DNA from: Ptiloglossa arizonensis
Lineage: Eukaryota > Arthropoda > Insecta > Hymenoptera > Colletidae
Assembly (NCBI RefSeq): GCF_051014685.1
Contig: NW_027478417.1
Location: 62,001 to 126,000, forward strand
Length of the DNA stretch: 64,000 nt
Reading direction: 5' to 3'
Shown here: piece after piece, positions 39,598-52,450 of the stretch
Layout: each line of letters opens with the position of its first letter
Position numbering within the stretch: the first letter of the stretch is position 1
Translations under genes and position numbers: made by a program
Notes under the pieces: model-generated
Told to the model about the DNA's origin: nothing
The model's database searches: none
What the model saw: only the letters and a program-made list of their open reading frames with translations

Positions 39598-40419
39598 GAT
39601 ACTCGAAACCAATAACTACTATGGCCTAGGGCAAAAATACACATACCGTTGTAATCGGACGAGTTTCTGCTTTCAGATGCAACATGAATTTCTCGAGTTC
39701 GTCAATCCGTTCGCAAGATATGGGAGTTTGAAGTTAAGGAATGGTTGAGAAACCATCAAAATTTTCGCAATTCTGATGCTAGAAACGAATAACTGGAATG
39801 ACCTAGGGGAAAAGTACACACACCATTGTAATCGGTCGACTTTCTACTTTCAGATGCAACAGGAAATAATCGAGTTCGTCAATCCGTTCGCGAGATATGG
39901 GAGTTTGAAGTTAAGGAATGGTTGAGAAACCACTAATATTTTCGCAAGTCTGATCCTCGAAACCAATAACTCCTATGGCCTAGGGCAAAAATACGCATAC
40001 CGTTGTAATCGGACGAGTTTCTGGTTTCAGATCCAACAGGAATTTCTCGAGTTCGTCAATCCGTTCGCGAGATATGGGAATTTGAAATTAAGGAACGGTT
40101 GAGACACCATCAAAATTTTCGCAAGTCTGATACTCGAAACCAATAACTACTATGGCCCAGGTTAAAAATACACATACCTTTGTAATCGGGCGCGATTCTA
40201 CTTTCAGATGCAACAGGAATTTCTCGAATTCGTCAATCCGTTCGCGAGATATGGGAGTTTGAAGTTAAGGAATGGTTGAGAAACCATCAAAATGTTCGCA
40301 ATTCTGATGGTAGAAGCGAATAACTGGAATGAACGAGGGGAAAAGTACACACACCATTGTAATCGGTCGAGTTTGTACTTTCAGATGCAACAGGACATGA
40401 TCGAGTTCGCCAATCCGTT

Positions 40420-40596
40420 CGCGAGATATGGAAGTTTGAATTTAAGGAATGGTTGAGAAACCATAAAAATTTTCGCATGTCTGATACTCGAAACCAATAA
40501 CTACAAAGGCCTAGGGGAAAAATACACATACCTTTGTAATCGAGCGAGTTTCTGCTTTCAGATGAAAGAGGAATTCCTCGAGCTCGTCAATCCGTT
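40420..40596 (+). repeat. Representative C-subfamily monomer
   Basis: A 177-bp unit with ACTACAAAGGCCTAGGGG, AAAAATACACATACC and TTTGTAATCG. C units are rare in the left 22 kb and common from about 26 kb to 60 kb. A sub-variant at 56.7-59.7 kb reads CACATAGCTTTG. Confidence 0.8.
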
Positions 40597-40950
40597 CGCG
40601 AGATATGGGAGCTTGAAGTTAAGGAATGGTTGAGAAACCATCGCAATTTTCGCAAGTCTGATACTCGAAACCAATAACTGGAATGACCTAGGGGAAAAGT
40701 ACACACACCATTGTAATCGGTCGACTTTCTACTTTCAGATGCAACAGGAAATAATCGAGTTCGTCAATCCGTTCGCGAGATATGCGAGTTTGAAGTTAAG
40801 GAATGCTTGAGAAACCATCAAAATTTTCGCAAGTCTGATACTCGAAACCAATAACTAATATGGCCTAGGGCAAAAATACACATACCGTTGTAATCGGACG
40901 AGTTTCTGCTTTCAGATGCAACATGAATTTCTCGAGTTCGTCAATCCGTT

Positions 40951-41127
40951 CGCGAGATATGGGAGTTTGAAGTTAAGGAATGGTTGAGAAACCATCAAAA
41001 TTTTCGCAATTCTGATGCTAGAAACGAATAACTGGAATGACCTAGGGGAAAAGTACACACACCATTGTAATCGGTCGACTTTCTACTTTCAGATGCAGCA
41101 GGAAATAATCGAGTTCGTCAATCCGTT
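40951..41127 (+). repeat. Representative D-subfamily monomer (SalI-type)
   Basis: A 177-bp unit with three linked changes spread over more than 100 bp: ATTCTGATGCTAGAAACGAA in place of GTCTGATACTCGAAACCAA, GGTCGACTTTC (a GTCGAC site) in place of GGGCGAGTTTC, and GGAAATAATCGAG in place of GGAATTTCTCGAG. Full or partial D units occur near 8.49, 8.84, 15.73, 16.08, 23.15, 25.27, 28.45, 31.29, 31.81, 33.23, 33.76, 34.12, 35.53, 36.41, 38.36, 38.89, 39.78, 41.03, 42.96, 44.91, 47.21, 50.04, 50.75 and 54.65 kb. I found none left of about 8.4 kb or right of about 54.8 kb. Confidence 0.85.
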
Positions 41128-41155
41128 CGCGAGATATGGGAGTTTGAAGTTAAGG

Positions 41156-42331
41156 AATGCTTGAGAAACCATCAAAATTTTCGCAAGTCTGATACTCGAA
41201 ACCAATAACTACTATGGCCTAGGGCAAAAATACACATACCGTTGTAATCGGACGAGTTTCTGGTTTCAGATCCAACAGGAATTTCTCGAGTTCGTCAATC
41301 CGTTCGCGAGATATGGGAGTTTGAAATTAAGGAACGGTTGAGACACCATCAAAATTTTCGCAAGTCTGATACTCGAAACCTATAACTACAAAGGCATAGG
41401 GGAAAAATACACATACCTTTCTAATCGGGCGAGTGTCTACTTTCAGATGCAACCGGAATTTCTCGTGTTCGTCAATCCGTTCGCGAGATATGGGAGTTTG
41501 AAGTTAAGGAATGATTGAGAAACCATCACAATTATCGCAAGTCTGATACTCGAAACCAATAACTACTATGGCCTAGGGCAAAAATACACATACCGTTGTA
41601 ATCGGACGAGTTTCTGGTTTCAGATGCAACAGGAATTTCTCGAGTTCGTCAATCCGTTCGCGAGATATGGGAGTTTGAAGTTAAGGAATTGTTGAGAAAC
41701 CATTAATATTTTTGCAAGTCTGATCCTCGAAACCAATAACTACTATGGCCTAGGGCAAAAATACGCATACCGTTGTAATCGGACGAGTTTCTGGTTTCAG
41801 ATCGAACAGGAATTTCTCGAGTTCGTCAATCCGTTCGCGAGATATGGGAGTACGAAATTAAGGAACGGTTGAGACACCATCAAAATTTTCGCAAGTCTGA
41901 TACTCGAAACCAATAACTACAAAGGCATAGGGGAAAAATACACATACCTTTGTAATCGGGCGAGTTTCTACTTTCAGATGCAACAGGAATTTCTCGAGTT
42001 CGTCAATCCGTTCGCGAGATATGGGAGTTTGAAGTTAAGGAATGGTTGAGAAACCATCAAAATTTTCGCAAATCTGATACTCGAAACCAATAACAGGAAT
42101 GGCCTAGGGGATAAGTACACACACCATTGTAATCGGGCGTGTTTCTACTTTCAGATGCAACAGGAATTTCTGGAGTTCGTCAATCCGTTCGCGAGACTTG
42201 GGAGTTTGAAGTTAAGGAATGCTTGGGAAACCATCAAAATGTGCGCAAGTCTGATACGCGAAAACAATAACTACAAAGGCCTATGGGAAAAATACATATA
42301 CCTTTGTAATCGGGCGAGTGTCTACTTTCAG
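41156..42331 (+). repeat. 13-mer HOR, partial copy 0
   Basis: CTTTCTAATCGGGCGAGTG at about 41419 recurs at 43720 (offset 2,301 bp, 13 x 177). This copy carries the dimer insert with AATAACAGGAATGGCC (about 41961-42160) that is missing from copy A and present in copy B. From about 42170 to 42331 it instead carries a unit with GGAATGCTTGGGAAACC, AAAATGTGCGCAAG and GATACGCGAAA, which recurs at 51.6, 53.0 and 53.55 kb. Confidence 0.82.
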
Positions 42332-44278
42332 ATGCAACAGGAATTTCTCGATTTCGTCAATCCGTTCGCGAGATATGGGAGTTTGAAGTTAAGGAAAGGT
42401 AGAGAAACCATCAAAATTTTCGCAAGTCTGATACTCGAAACCAATATCTACTGTGGTCTAGGGCCAAAATACACATACCATTGTAATCGAGCGAGTTTCT
42501 GCTTTCAGATGAAAGAGGAATTCCTCGAGCTCGTCAATCCGTTCGCGAGATATGGGAGTTTGAAGTTAAGGAATGGTTGAGAAACCATCGCAATTTTCGC
42601 AAGTCTGATACTCGAAACCAATAACTGGAATGTCCTAGGGGAAAAGTACACACACCATTCTAATCGGTCGACTTTCTACTTTCAGATGCAACAGGAAATA
42701 ATCGAGTTCGTCAATCCGTTCGCGAGATATGCGAGTTTGAAGTTAAGGAATGCATGAGAAACCATCAAAATTTTCGCAAGTCTGATACTCGAAGCCAATA
42801 ACTACTATGGCCGAGGGCAAAGATACACATACCGTTGTAATCGGACGAGTATCTGCTTTCAGATGCAACATGAACTTCTCGAGTTCGTCAATCCGTTCGC
42901 GAGATATGGGAGTTTGAAGTTAAGGAATGGTTGAGAAACCATCAAAATTTTCGCAATTCTGATGCTAGAAACGAATAACTGGAATGTCCTAGGGGAAAAG
43001 TACACACACCATTGTAATCGGTCGACTTTCTACTTTCAGATGCAACAGGAAATAATCGAGTTCGTCAATCCGTTCGCGAGATATGGGAGTTTGAAGTTAA
43101 GGAATGCTTGAGAAACCATCAAAATTTTCGCAAGTCTGATACTCGAAACCAATAACTACTATGGCCTAGGGCAAAAATACACATACCGTTGAAATCGGGC
43201 GAGTTTCTGCTTTCAGATGCAATAGGAAATTCTCGAGTTCCTCAATCCGTTCGCGAGATATGGGAGTTTGAAATTAAGGAATGGTTGAGAAACCACTAAT
43301 ATTTTCGCAAGTCTGATCCTCGAAACCAATAACTACTATGGCCTAGGGCAAAAATACACATACCGTTGTAATCGGACGAGTTTCTGGTTTCAGATGCAAC
43401 AGGAATTTCTCGAGTTCGTCAATCCGTTCGCGAGATATGGGAGTTTGAAGTTAAGGAATTGTTGAGAAACCATTAATACTTTTGCAAGTCTGATCCTCGA
43501 AACCAATAACTACTATGGCCTAGGGCAAAAATACGCATACCGTTGTAATCGGACGAGTTTCTGGTTTCAGATCCAACAGGAATTTCTCGAGTTCGTCAAT
43601 CCGTTCGCGAGATATGGGAGTTTGAAATTAAGGAACGGTTGAGACACCATCAAAATTTTCGCAAGTCTGATACTCGAAACCAATAACTACAAAGGCATAG
43701 GGGAAAAATACACATACCTTTCTAATCGGGCGAGTGTCTACTTTCAGATGCAACCGGAATTTCTCGTGTTCGTCAATCCGTTCGCGAGATATGGGAGTTT
43801 GAAGTTAAGGAATGATTGAGAAACCATCACAATTATCGCAAGTCTGATACTCGAAACCAATAACTACTATGGCCTAGGGCAAAAATACACATACCGTTGT
43901 AATCGGACGAGTTTCTGGTTTCAGATGCAACAGGAATTTCTCGAGTTCGTCAATCCGTTCGCGAGATATGGGAGTTTGAAGTTAAGGAATTGTTGAGAAA
44001 CCATTAATATTTTTGCAAGTCTGATCCTCGAAACCAATAACTACTATGGCCTAGGGCAAAAATACGCATACCGTTGTAATCGGACGAGTTTCTGGTTTCA
44101 GATCCAACAGGAATTTCTCGAGTTCGTCAATCCGTTCGCGAGATATGGGAGTACGAAATTAAGGAACGGTTGAGACACCATCAAAATTTTCGCAAGTCTG
44201 ATACTCGAAACCAATAACTACAAAGGCATAGGGGAAAAATACACATACCTTTGTAATCGGGCGAGTGTCTACTTTCAG
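42332..44278 (+). repeat. 13-mer HOR, copy A (11-monomer form, 1,947 bp)
   Basis: Starts at ATGCAACAGG followed by TCTCGATTTCGTC. The next copy begins 1,947 bp later (11 x 177 exactly). Internal order includes GGAAAGGTAGAG, GGGCCAAAATACAC, CCATTCTAATCGGTCGAC, GGAATGCATGAG, a D unit, GAAATCGGGCGAG, CACTAATATTTTCG and GGAATTGTTGAG. Compared with copy B I noticed only isolated substitutions, for example CTCGAAGCCAATAAC near 42787 against CTCGAAACCAATAAC. Confidence 0.92.
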
Positions 44279-46579
44279 ATGCAACAGGAATTTCTCGATT
44301 TCGTCAATCCGTTCGCGAGATATGGGAGTTTGAAGTTAAGGAAAGGTAGAGAAACCATCAAAATTTTCGCAAGTCTGATACTCGAAACCAATATCTACTG
44401 TGGTCTAGGGCCAAAATACACATACCATTGTAATCGAGCGAGTTTCTGCTTTCAGATGAAAGAGGAATTCCTCGAGCTCGTCAATCCGTTCGCGAGATAT
44501 GGGAGTTTGAAGTTAAGGAATGGTTGAGAAACCATCGCAATTTTCGCAAGTCTGATACTCGAAACCAATAACTGGAATGTCCTAGGGGAAAAGTACACAC
44601 ACCATTCTAATCGGTCGACTTTCTACTTTCAGATGCAACAGGAAATAATCGAGTTCGTCAATCCGTTCGCGAGATATGCGAGTTTGAAGTTAAGGAATGC
44701 ATGAGAAACCATCAAAATTTTCGCAAGTCTGATACTCGAAACCAATAACTACTATGGCCGAGGGCAAAGATACACATACCGTTGTAATCGGACGAGTATC
44801 TGCTTTCAGATGCAACATGAACTTCTCGAGTTCGTCAATCCGTTCGCGAGATATGGGAGTTTGAAGTTAAGGAATGGTTGAGAAACCATCAAAATTTTCG
44901 CAATTCTGATGCTAGAAACGAATAACTGGAATGTCCTAGGGGAAAAGTACACACACCATTGTAATCGGTCGACTTTCTACTTTCAGATGCAACAGGAAAT
45001 AATCGAGTTCGTCAATCCGTTCGCGAGATATGGGAGTTTGAAGTTAAGGAATGCTTGAGAAACCATCAAAATTTTCGCAAGTCTGATACTCGAAACCAAT
45101 AACTACTATGGCCTAGGGCAAAAATACACATACCGTTGAAATCGGGCGAGTTTCTGCTTTCAGATGCAATAGGAAATTCTCGAGTTCCTCAATCCGTTCG
45201 CGAGATATGGGAGTTTGAAATTAAGGAATGGTTGAGAAACCACTAATATTTTCGCAAGTCTGATCCTCGAAACCAATAACTACTATGGCCTAGGGCAAAA
45301 ATACACATACCGTTGTAATCGGACGAGTTTCTGGTTTCAGATGCAACAGGAATTTCTCGTGTTCGTCAATCCGTTCGCGAGATATGGGAGTTTGAAGTTA
45401 AGGAATTGTTGAGAAACCATTAATACTTTTGCAAGTCTGATCCTCGAAACCAATAACTACTATGGCCTAGGGCAAAAATACGCATACCGTTGTAATCGGA
45501 CGAGTTTCTGGTTTCAGATCCAACAGGAATTTCTCGAGTTCGTCAATCCGTTCGCGAGATATGGGAGTTTGAAATTAAGGAACGGTTGAGACACCATCAA
45601 AATTTTCGCAAGTCTGATACTCGAAACCAATAACTACAAAGGCATAGGGGAAAAATACACATACCTTTCTAATCGGGCGAGTGTCTACTTTCAGATGCAA
45701 CCGGAATTTCTCGTGTTCGTCAATCCGTTCGCGAGATATGGGAGTTTGAAGTTAAGGAATGATTGAGAAACCATCACAATTATCGCAAGTCTGATACTCG
45801 AAACCAATAACTACTATGGCCTAGGGCAAAAATACACATACCGTTGTAATCGGACGAGTTTCTGGTTTCAGATGCAACAGGAATTTCTCGAGTTCGTCAA
45901 TCCGTTCGCGAGATATGGGAGTTTGAAGTTAAGGAATTGTTGAGAAACCATTAATATTTTTGCAAGTCTGATCCTCGAAACCAATAACTACTATGGCCTA
46001 GGGCAAAAATACGCATACCGTTGTAATCGGACGAGTTTCTGGTTTCAGATCCAACAGGAATTTCTCGAGTTCGTCAATCCGTTCGCGAGATATGGGAGTA
46101 CGAAATTAAGGAACGGTTGAGACACCATCAAAATTTTCGCAAGTCTGATACTCGAAACCAATAACTACAAAGGCATAGGGGAAAAATACACATACCTTTG
46201 TAATCGGGCGAGTTTCTACTTTCAGATGCAACAGGAATTTCTCGAGTTCGTCAATCCGTTCGCGAGATATGGGAGTTTGAAGTTAAGGAATGGTTGAGAA
46301 ACCATCAAAATTTTCGCAAATCTGATACTCGAAACCAATAACAGGAATGGCCTAGGGGATAAGTACACACACCATTGTAATCGGGCGTGTTTCTACTTTC
46401 AGATGCAACAGGAATTTCTCGAGTTCGTCAATCCGTTCGCGAGATATGGGAGTACGAAATTAAGGAACGGTTGAGACACCATCAAAATTTTCGCAAGTCT
46501 GATACTCGAAACCAATAACTACAAAGGCATAGGGGAAAAATACACATACCTTTGTAATCGGGCGAGTGTCTACTTTCAG
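44279..46579 (+). repeat. 13-mer HOR, copy B (2,301 bp)
   Basis: Same order as copy A plus an additional two monomers near 46213-46566 that contain AATAACAGGAATGGCC, GGGGATAAGTACAC and GGGCGTGTTTC, followed by a second occurrence of the GGGAGTACGAAATTAAGG unit. Its private changes include TTTCTCGTGTTCG near 45354. Confidence 0.92.
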
Positions 46580-48570
46580 ATGCAACAGGAATTTCTCGAT
46601 TTCGTCAATCCGTTCGCGAGATATGGGAGTTTGAAGTTAAGGAAAGGTAGAGAAACCATCAAAATTTTCGCAAGTCTGATACTCGAAACCAATATCTACT
46701 GTGGTCTAGGGCCAAAATACACATACCATTGTAATCGAGCGAGTTTCTTCTTTCAGATGAAAGAGGAATTCCTCGAGCTCGTCAATCCGTTCGCGAGATA
46801 TGGGAGTTTGAAGTTAAGGAATGGTTGAGAAACCATCGCAATTTTCGCAAGTCTGATACTCGAAACCAATAACTGGAATGTCCTAGGGGAAAAGTACACA
46901 CACCATTCTAATCGGTCGACTTTCTACTTTCAGATGCAACAGGAAATAATCGAGTTCGTCAATCCGTTCGCGAGATATGCGAGTTTGAAGTTAAGGAATG
47001 CATGAGAAACCATCAAAATTTTCGCAAGTCTGATACTCGAAACCAATAACTACTATGGCCGAGGGCAAAGATACACATACCGTTGTAATCGGACGAGTTT
47101 CTGCTTTCAGATGCAACATGAACTTCTCGAGTTCGTCAATCCGTTCGCGAGATATGGGAGTTTGAAGTTAAGGAATGGTTGAGAAACCATCAAAATTTTC
47201 GCAATTCTGATGCTAGAAACGAATAACTGGAATGTCCTAGGGGAAAAGTACACACACCATTGTAATCGGTCGACTTTCTACTTTCAGATGCAACAGGAAA
47301 TAATCGAGTTCGTCAATCCGTTCGCGAGATATGGGAGTTTGAAGTTAAGGAATGCTTGAGAAACCATCAAAATTTTCGCAAGTCTGATACTCGAAACCAA
47401 TAACTACTATGGCCTAGGGCAAAAATACACATACCGTTGAAATCGGGCGAGTTTCTGCTTTCAGATGCAATAGGAAATTCTCGAGTTCCTCAATCCGTTC
47501 GCGAGATATGGGAGTTTGAAATTAAGGAATGGTTGAGAAACCACTAATATTTTCGCAAGTCTGATCCTCGAAACCAATAACTACTATGGCCTAGGGCAAA
47601 AATACACATACCGTTGTAATCGGACGAGTTTCTGGTTTCAGATGCAACAGGAATTTCTCGAGTTCGTCAATCCGTTCGCGAGATATGGGAGTTTGAAGTT
47701 AAGGAATTGTTGAGAAACCATTAATACTTTTGCAAGTCTGATCCTCGAAACCAATAACTACTATGGCCTAGGGCAAAAATACGCATACCGTTGTAATCGG
47801 ACGAGTTTCTGGTTTCAGATCCAACAGGAATTTCTCGAGTTCGTCAATCCGTTCGCGAGATATGGGAGTACGAAATTAAGGAACGGTTGAGACACCATCA
47901 AAATTTTCGCAAGTCTGATACTCGAAACCAATAACTACAAAGGCATAGGGGAAAAATACACATACCTTTCTAATCGGGCGAGTGTCTACTTTCAGATGCA
48001 ACCGGAATTTCTCGTGTTCGTCAATCCGTTCGCGAGATATGGGAGTTTGAAGTTAAGGAATGATTGAGAAACCATCACAATTATCGCAAGTCTGATACTC
48101 GAAACCAATAACTACTATGGCCTAGGGCAAAAATACACATACCGTTGTAATCGGACGAGTTTCTGGTTTCAGATGCAACAGGAATTTCTCGAGTTCGTCA
48201 ATCCGTTCGCGAGATATGGGAGTTTGAAGTTAAGGAATTGTTGAGAAACCATTAATATTTTTGCAAGTCTGATCCTCGAAACCAATAACTACTATGGCCT
48301 AGGGCAAAAATACGCATACCGTTGTAATCGGACGAGTTTCTGGTTTCAGATCCAACAGGAATTTCTCGAGTTCGTCAATCCGTTCGCGAGATATGGGAGT
48401 ACGAAATTAAGGAACGGTTGAGACACCATCAAAATTTTCGCAAGTCTGATACTCGAAACCAATAACTACAAAGGCATAGGGGAAAAATACACATACCTTT
48501 GTAATCGGGCGAGTGTCTACTTTCAGATGCAACCGGAATTTCTCGTGTTCGTCAATCCGTTCGCGAGATA
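46580..48570 (+). repeat. 13-mer HOR, copy C (11-monomer form, end of the run)
   Basis: Follows copy A order to about 48530. It then switches near GATGCAACCGGAATTTCTCG and GAAGATAAGG into block W-like units. Private changes are GAGTTTCTTCTTTCAG near 46740, GACGAGTTTCTGC near 47093, and GGGAGTACGAAATT near 47864 where copies A and B have GGGAGTTTGAAATT. Confidence 0.9.
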
Positions 48571-49810
48571 TGGGAGTTTGAAGATAAGGAATGGTTGAGA
48601 AGCCATCAAAATGTTCGCAATTCTGATGCTAGAAGCGAATAACTGGAATGACCAAGGGGAAAAGTACACACACCATTGTAATCGGTCGGGTTTGTACTTT
48701 CAGATGCAACAGGACATGATCGAGTACGCCAATCCGTTCGCGAGATATGGAAGTTTGAAGTTAAGGAATGGTTGAGAAATCGTAAAAATTTTCGCAAGTC
48801 TGATACTCGAAACCAATAACTACTATGGCCTAGGGCAAAAATACACATACCGTTGTAATCGGACGAGTTTCTGGTTTCAGATGCAACAGGAATTTCTCGA
48901 GTTCGTCAATCCGTTCGCGAGATATGGGAGTTTGAAGTTAAGGAATTGTTGAGAAACCATTAATATTTTTGCAAGTCTCATCCTCGAAACCAATAACTAC
49001 TATGGCCTAGGGCAAAAATACGCATACCGTTGTAATCGGACGAGTTTCTGGTTTCAGATCCAACAGGAATTTCTCGAGTTCGTCAATCCGTTCGCGAGAT
49101 ATGGGAGTTTGAAATTAAGGAACGGTTGAGACACCATCAAAATTTTCGCAAGTCTGATACTCGAAACCAATAACTACAAAGGCATAGGGGAAATTACACA
49201 TATCGTTGTAATAGGGAGAGTTTCTTCTTCCAGATGCAACCGGAATTTCTCGTGTTCGTCAATCCGTTCGCGAGATATGGGAGTTTGAAGTTAAGGAATG
49301 ATTGAGAAACCATCACAATTATCGCAAGTCTGATACTCGAAACCAATAACTACTATGGCCCAGGGTAAAAATACACATACCTTTGTAATCGGGCGCGATT
49401 CTACTTTCAGATGCAACAGGAATTTCTCGAATTCGTCAATCCGTTCGCGAGATATGGGAGTTTGAAGTTAAGGAATGGTTGAGAAACCATCAAAATGTTC
49501 GCAATTCTGATGCTAGAAGCGAATAACTGGAATGACTGAGGGGAAAAGTACACACACCATTGTAATCGGTCGAGTTTGTACTTTCAGATGCAACAGGACA
49601 TGATCGAGTTCGCCAATCCGTTCGCGAGATATGGAAGTTTGAAGTTAAGGAATGGTTGAGAAACCATAAAAATTTTCGCAAGTCTGATACTCGAAACCAA
49701 TAACTACTATGGCCTAGGGCAAAAATACACATACCGTTGTAATCGGACGAGTTTCTGGTTTCAGATGCAACAGGAATTTCTCGAGTTCGTCAGCCGTTCG
49801 CGACATATGG
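48571..49810 (+). repeat. 884-bp five-monomer duplication with block W-like units
   Basis: AAATGTTCGCAATTCTGATG near 48609 recurs near 49493, 884 bp later. The one-base shortfall from 885 is explained by GGGGAAATTACACAT near 49185 in place of GGGGAAAAATACACAT. The part at 48.9-49.15 kb is a further relative of the 13-mer HOR (AATATTTTTGCAAG, GATCCAACAGG). Near 49790 three bases are lost (GTCAGCCGTTCGCGAC). Confidence 0.8.
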
Positions 49811-50035
49811 GAGTTTGAAGTTAAGGAATGGTTGAGAAACAATCAAAATTTTCGCTGGTCTGATACTGGAAACCAATAACTGGAATGGCCTAGGGGAAAA
49901 GTACACACACCATTGTAATGGGGCGGGTTTCTATTTTCAGATGCAACAGGAATTTCTCGAGTTCGGCAATCCGTTCGCGAGATATGGGAGTTTGAAGTTA
50001 AGGAATGGTTGAGAAACCATCAAAATTTTCGCAAT
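49811..50035 (+). repeat. Single A-type monomer between duplicated blocks
   Basis: An A unit with TTCGCTGGTCTGATACTGG and GTAATGGGGCGGGTTTC, not obviously part of the neighbouring duplications. No other feature is seen. Confidence 0.6.
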
Positions 50036-50742
50036 TCTGATGCTAGAAACGAATAACTGGAATGACCTAGGGGAAAAGTACACACACCATTGTAATCGGT
50101 CGACTTTCTACTTTCAGATGCAACAGGAAATAATCGAGTTCGTCAATCCGTTCGCGAGATATGGGAGTTTGAAGTTAAGGAATGCTTGAGAAACCATCAC
50201 AATTTTCGCAAGTCTGATACTCGAAACCAGTAACCACAAAGCCCTAGGGGAAAAATACACATACCTTTGTAATCGGGCGAGTTTATACTTTCAGATGCAA
50301 CAGGAATTTCTCGAGCTCGTCAATCGTTCGGGAGATATGGGAGTTTGACATTAAGGAACGGTTGAGAAACCATCAAAATTTTCGCCAAACTGATATTCGA
50401 AGCCAATAACTGGAACGGCCTATGGGAAAAGTACACACACCATTGTAATCGGGCAAGTTTCTACTTTCAGGGGCGACAGGAACTTCTCGAGTTCGTCAAT
50501 CCGTTCGGGAGATATGCGAGTTTGAAATTAAGGAATGGTTGGGAAACCATCAAAATTTTCACATGTCCGCTACTCGAAACCAATAACTACAAAGGCCTAG
50601 GGGAAAAATACACGTACCTTTATAATCGGTCGAGCTTCTACTTTCAGATGCAACAGGAATTTCTCGAGTTCGGCAATCCGTTCGCGAGATATGGGAGATT
50701 GAAGTTAAGGAATGGTTGAGAAACCATCAAAATTTTCGCAAT
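50036..50742 (+). repeat. 707-bp four-monomer unit, copy 1
   Basis: TGCTAGAAAC at 50041 recurs at 50748 (707 bp). The order is D, CCACAAAGCCC unit, A-like with GCCAAACTG, then C-like with GGTTGGGAAACC, CACATGTCCGC and GGTCGAGCTTC. The CCACAAAGCCC unit is 175 bp because CAATCGTTCG lacks two bases. Confidence 0.85.
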
Positions 50743-51410
50743 TCTGATGCTAGAAACGAATAACTGGAATGACCTTGGGGAAAAGTACACACACCATTGT
50801 AATCGGTCGACTTTCTACTTTCAGATGCAACAGGAAATAATCGAGTTCGTCAATCCGTTCGCGAGATATGGGAGTTTGAAGTTAAGGAATGCTTGAGAAG
50901 CCATCAAAATTTTCGCAAGTCTGATACTCGAAACCAGTAACCACAAAGCCCTAGGGGAAAAATACACATACCTTTGTAATCGGGCGAGTTTATACTTTCA
51001 GATGCAACAGGAATTTCTCGAGCTCGTCAATCGTTCGCGAGATATGGGAGTTTGACATTAAGGAACGGTTGAGAAACCATCAAAATTTTCGCCAAAGTGA
51101 TACTCGAAGCCAATAACTGGTACGGCCTATGGGAAAAGTACACACACCATTGTAATCGGGCAAGTTTCTACTTTCAGAGGCGACAGGAACTTCTCGAGTT
51201 CGTCAATCCGTTCGCGAGATATGCGAGTTTGAAATTAAGGAATGGTTGGGAAACCATCAAAATTTTCACATGTCCGCTACTCGAAAACCAATAACTACAA
51301 AGGCCTAGGGGAAAAATACACGTATCTTTGTAATCGGTCGAGCTTCTACTTTCAGATGCAACACGAATTTCTGGAGTTCGTCAATCCGTTCGCGAGACTT
51401 GGGAGTTTGA
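50743..51410 (+). repeat. 707-bp four-monomer unit, copy 2
   Basis: Second copy, ending near 51387 where GCGAGACTTGGGAG replaces GCGAGATATGGGAG. Differences include GCTTGAGAAGCC near 50891, GCCAAAGTG, and an extra A in CTCGAAAACCAATAAC near 51280. Confidence 0.85.
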
Positions 51411-52450
51411 ACTTAAGGAATGGTTGAGAAACCATCAAAATTTTCGCAAGACTGATACTCGAAACCAATAACTACATTGGCCCAGGGGAAAAATACACAT
51501 ACCGTTGTAATCGGGAGAGTTTCTACTTTCAGATGCAACAGAAATTTTTCGGATTCGGCAATCCGTTCGCGAGATATGTGAGTTTGAAGTTAAGGAATGC
51601 TTGGGAAACCATCAAAATGTGCGCAAGTCTGATACGCGAAACCAATAACTACAAAGGCCTAGGGGAAAAATACACATACCTTTGTAATCGGGCGAGTGTC
51701 TACTTTCAGATGCAACAGGAATTTCTCGTGTTCGTCAATCCGTTCGCGAGATATGGGAGTTTGAAGTTAAGGAATGATTGAGAAACCATCACAATTATCG
51801 CAAGTCTGATACTCGAAACCAATAACTACTATGGCCCAGGGTAAAAATACACATACCTTTGTAATTGGGCGCGATTCTACTTTCAGATGCAACAGGACAT
51901 GATCGAGTTCGCCAATCCGTTCGCGAGATATGGAAGTTTGAAGTTAAGGAATGGTTGAGAAACCATAAAAATTTTCGCAAGTCTGATACTCGAAACCAAT
52001 AACTACTATGGCCTAGGGCAAAAATACACATACCGTTGTAATCGGACGAGTTTCTGCTTTCAGATGCAACAGGAATTTCTCGAGTTCGTCAATCCGTTCG
52101 CGAGATATGGGAGTTTGAATTTAAGGAAAGGTTGAGAAACCATCAAAATTTTCGCAAGTCTGATACTCGAAACCAATAGCTACTGTGGCCTAGGGCAAAA
52201 ATACACGTACCATTGTAATCGAGCGAGTTTCTGTTTCAGATGAAAGAGGAATTCCTCGAGCTCGTCAATCCGTTCGCGAGATATAGGAGCATGAAGTTAA
52301 GGAATGGTTGAGAAACCATCGCAATTTTCGCAAGTCTGATACTCGAAACGAACAACTGGAATGACCTAGGGGAAAAGTACACACACCATTGTAATCGGTC
52401 GACATTCTACTTTCAGATGCAACAGGAAATAATCGAGTTCGTCAATCCGT
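51411..52450 (+). repeat. 11-mer-spaced block, copy 1
   Basis: Includes the CTTGGGAAACC and AAAATGTGCGCAAG unit (51.6 kb) and the AATAGCTACTGTGGCC unit (52.17 kb). Both recur 1,945 bp downstream. The middle part, about 51.74-51.99 kb (ATTATCGCAAG, GGCCCAGGGTAAAAA, GACATGATCGAG), differs from the corresponding part of copy 2. Confidence 0.78.

Larger units (their letters stand above)
39598..41155 (+). repeat. Composite of blocks from 35.3-36.5 kb and 37.07-37.43 kb
   Basis: 39598-40250 follows 35350-36002 (offset 4,248 bp, 24 monomers; marker TTCGCAAGATATGG at 35462 and 39710). 40251-40616 is block W copy 2 (offset 3,186 bp). 40616-41112 follows 36014-36510 (offset 4,602 bp). All offsets are whole multiples of 177. 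Confidence 0.85.

Noticed and set aside
42155..42580. The longest open frame (141 codons) as a possible real gene
   Set aside because: It spans nearly two and a half monomers and is open only because GGTTGAG became CTTGGG and GGTAGAG. Its downstream parts recur within the 13-mer HOR copies at 44279 and 46580.
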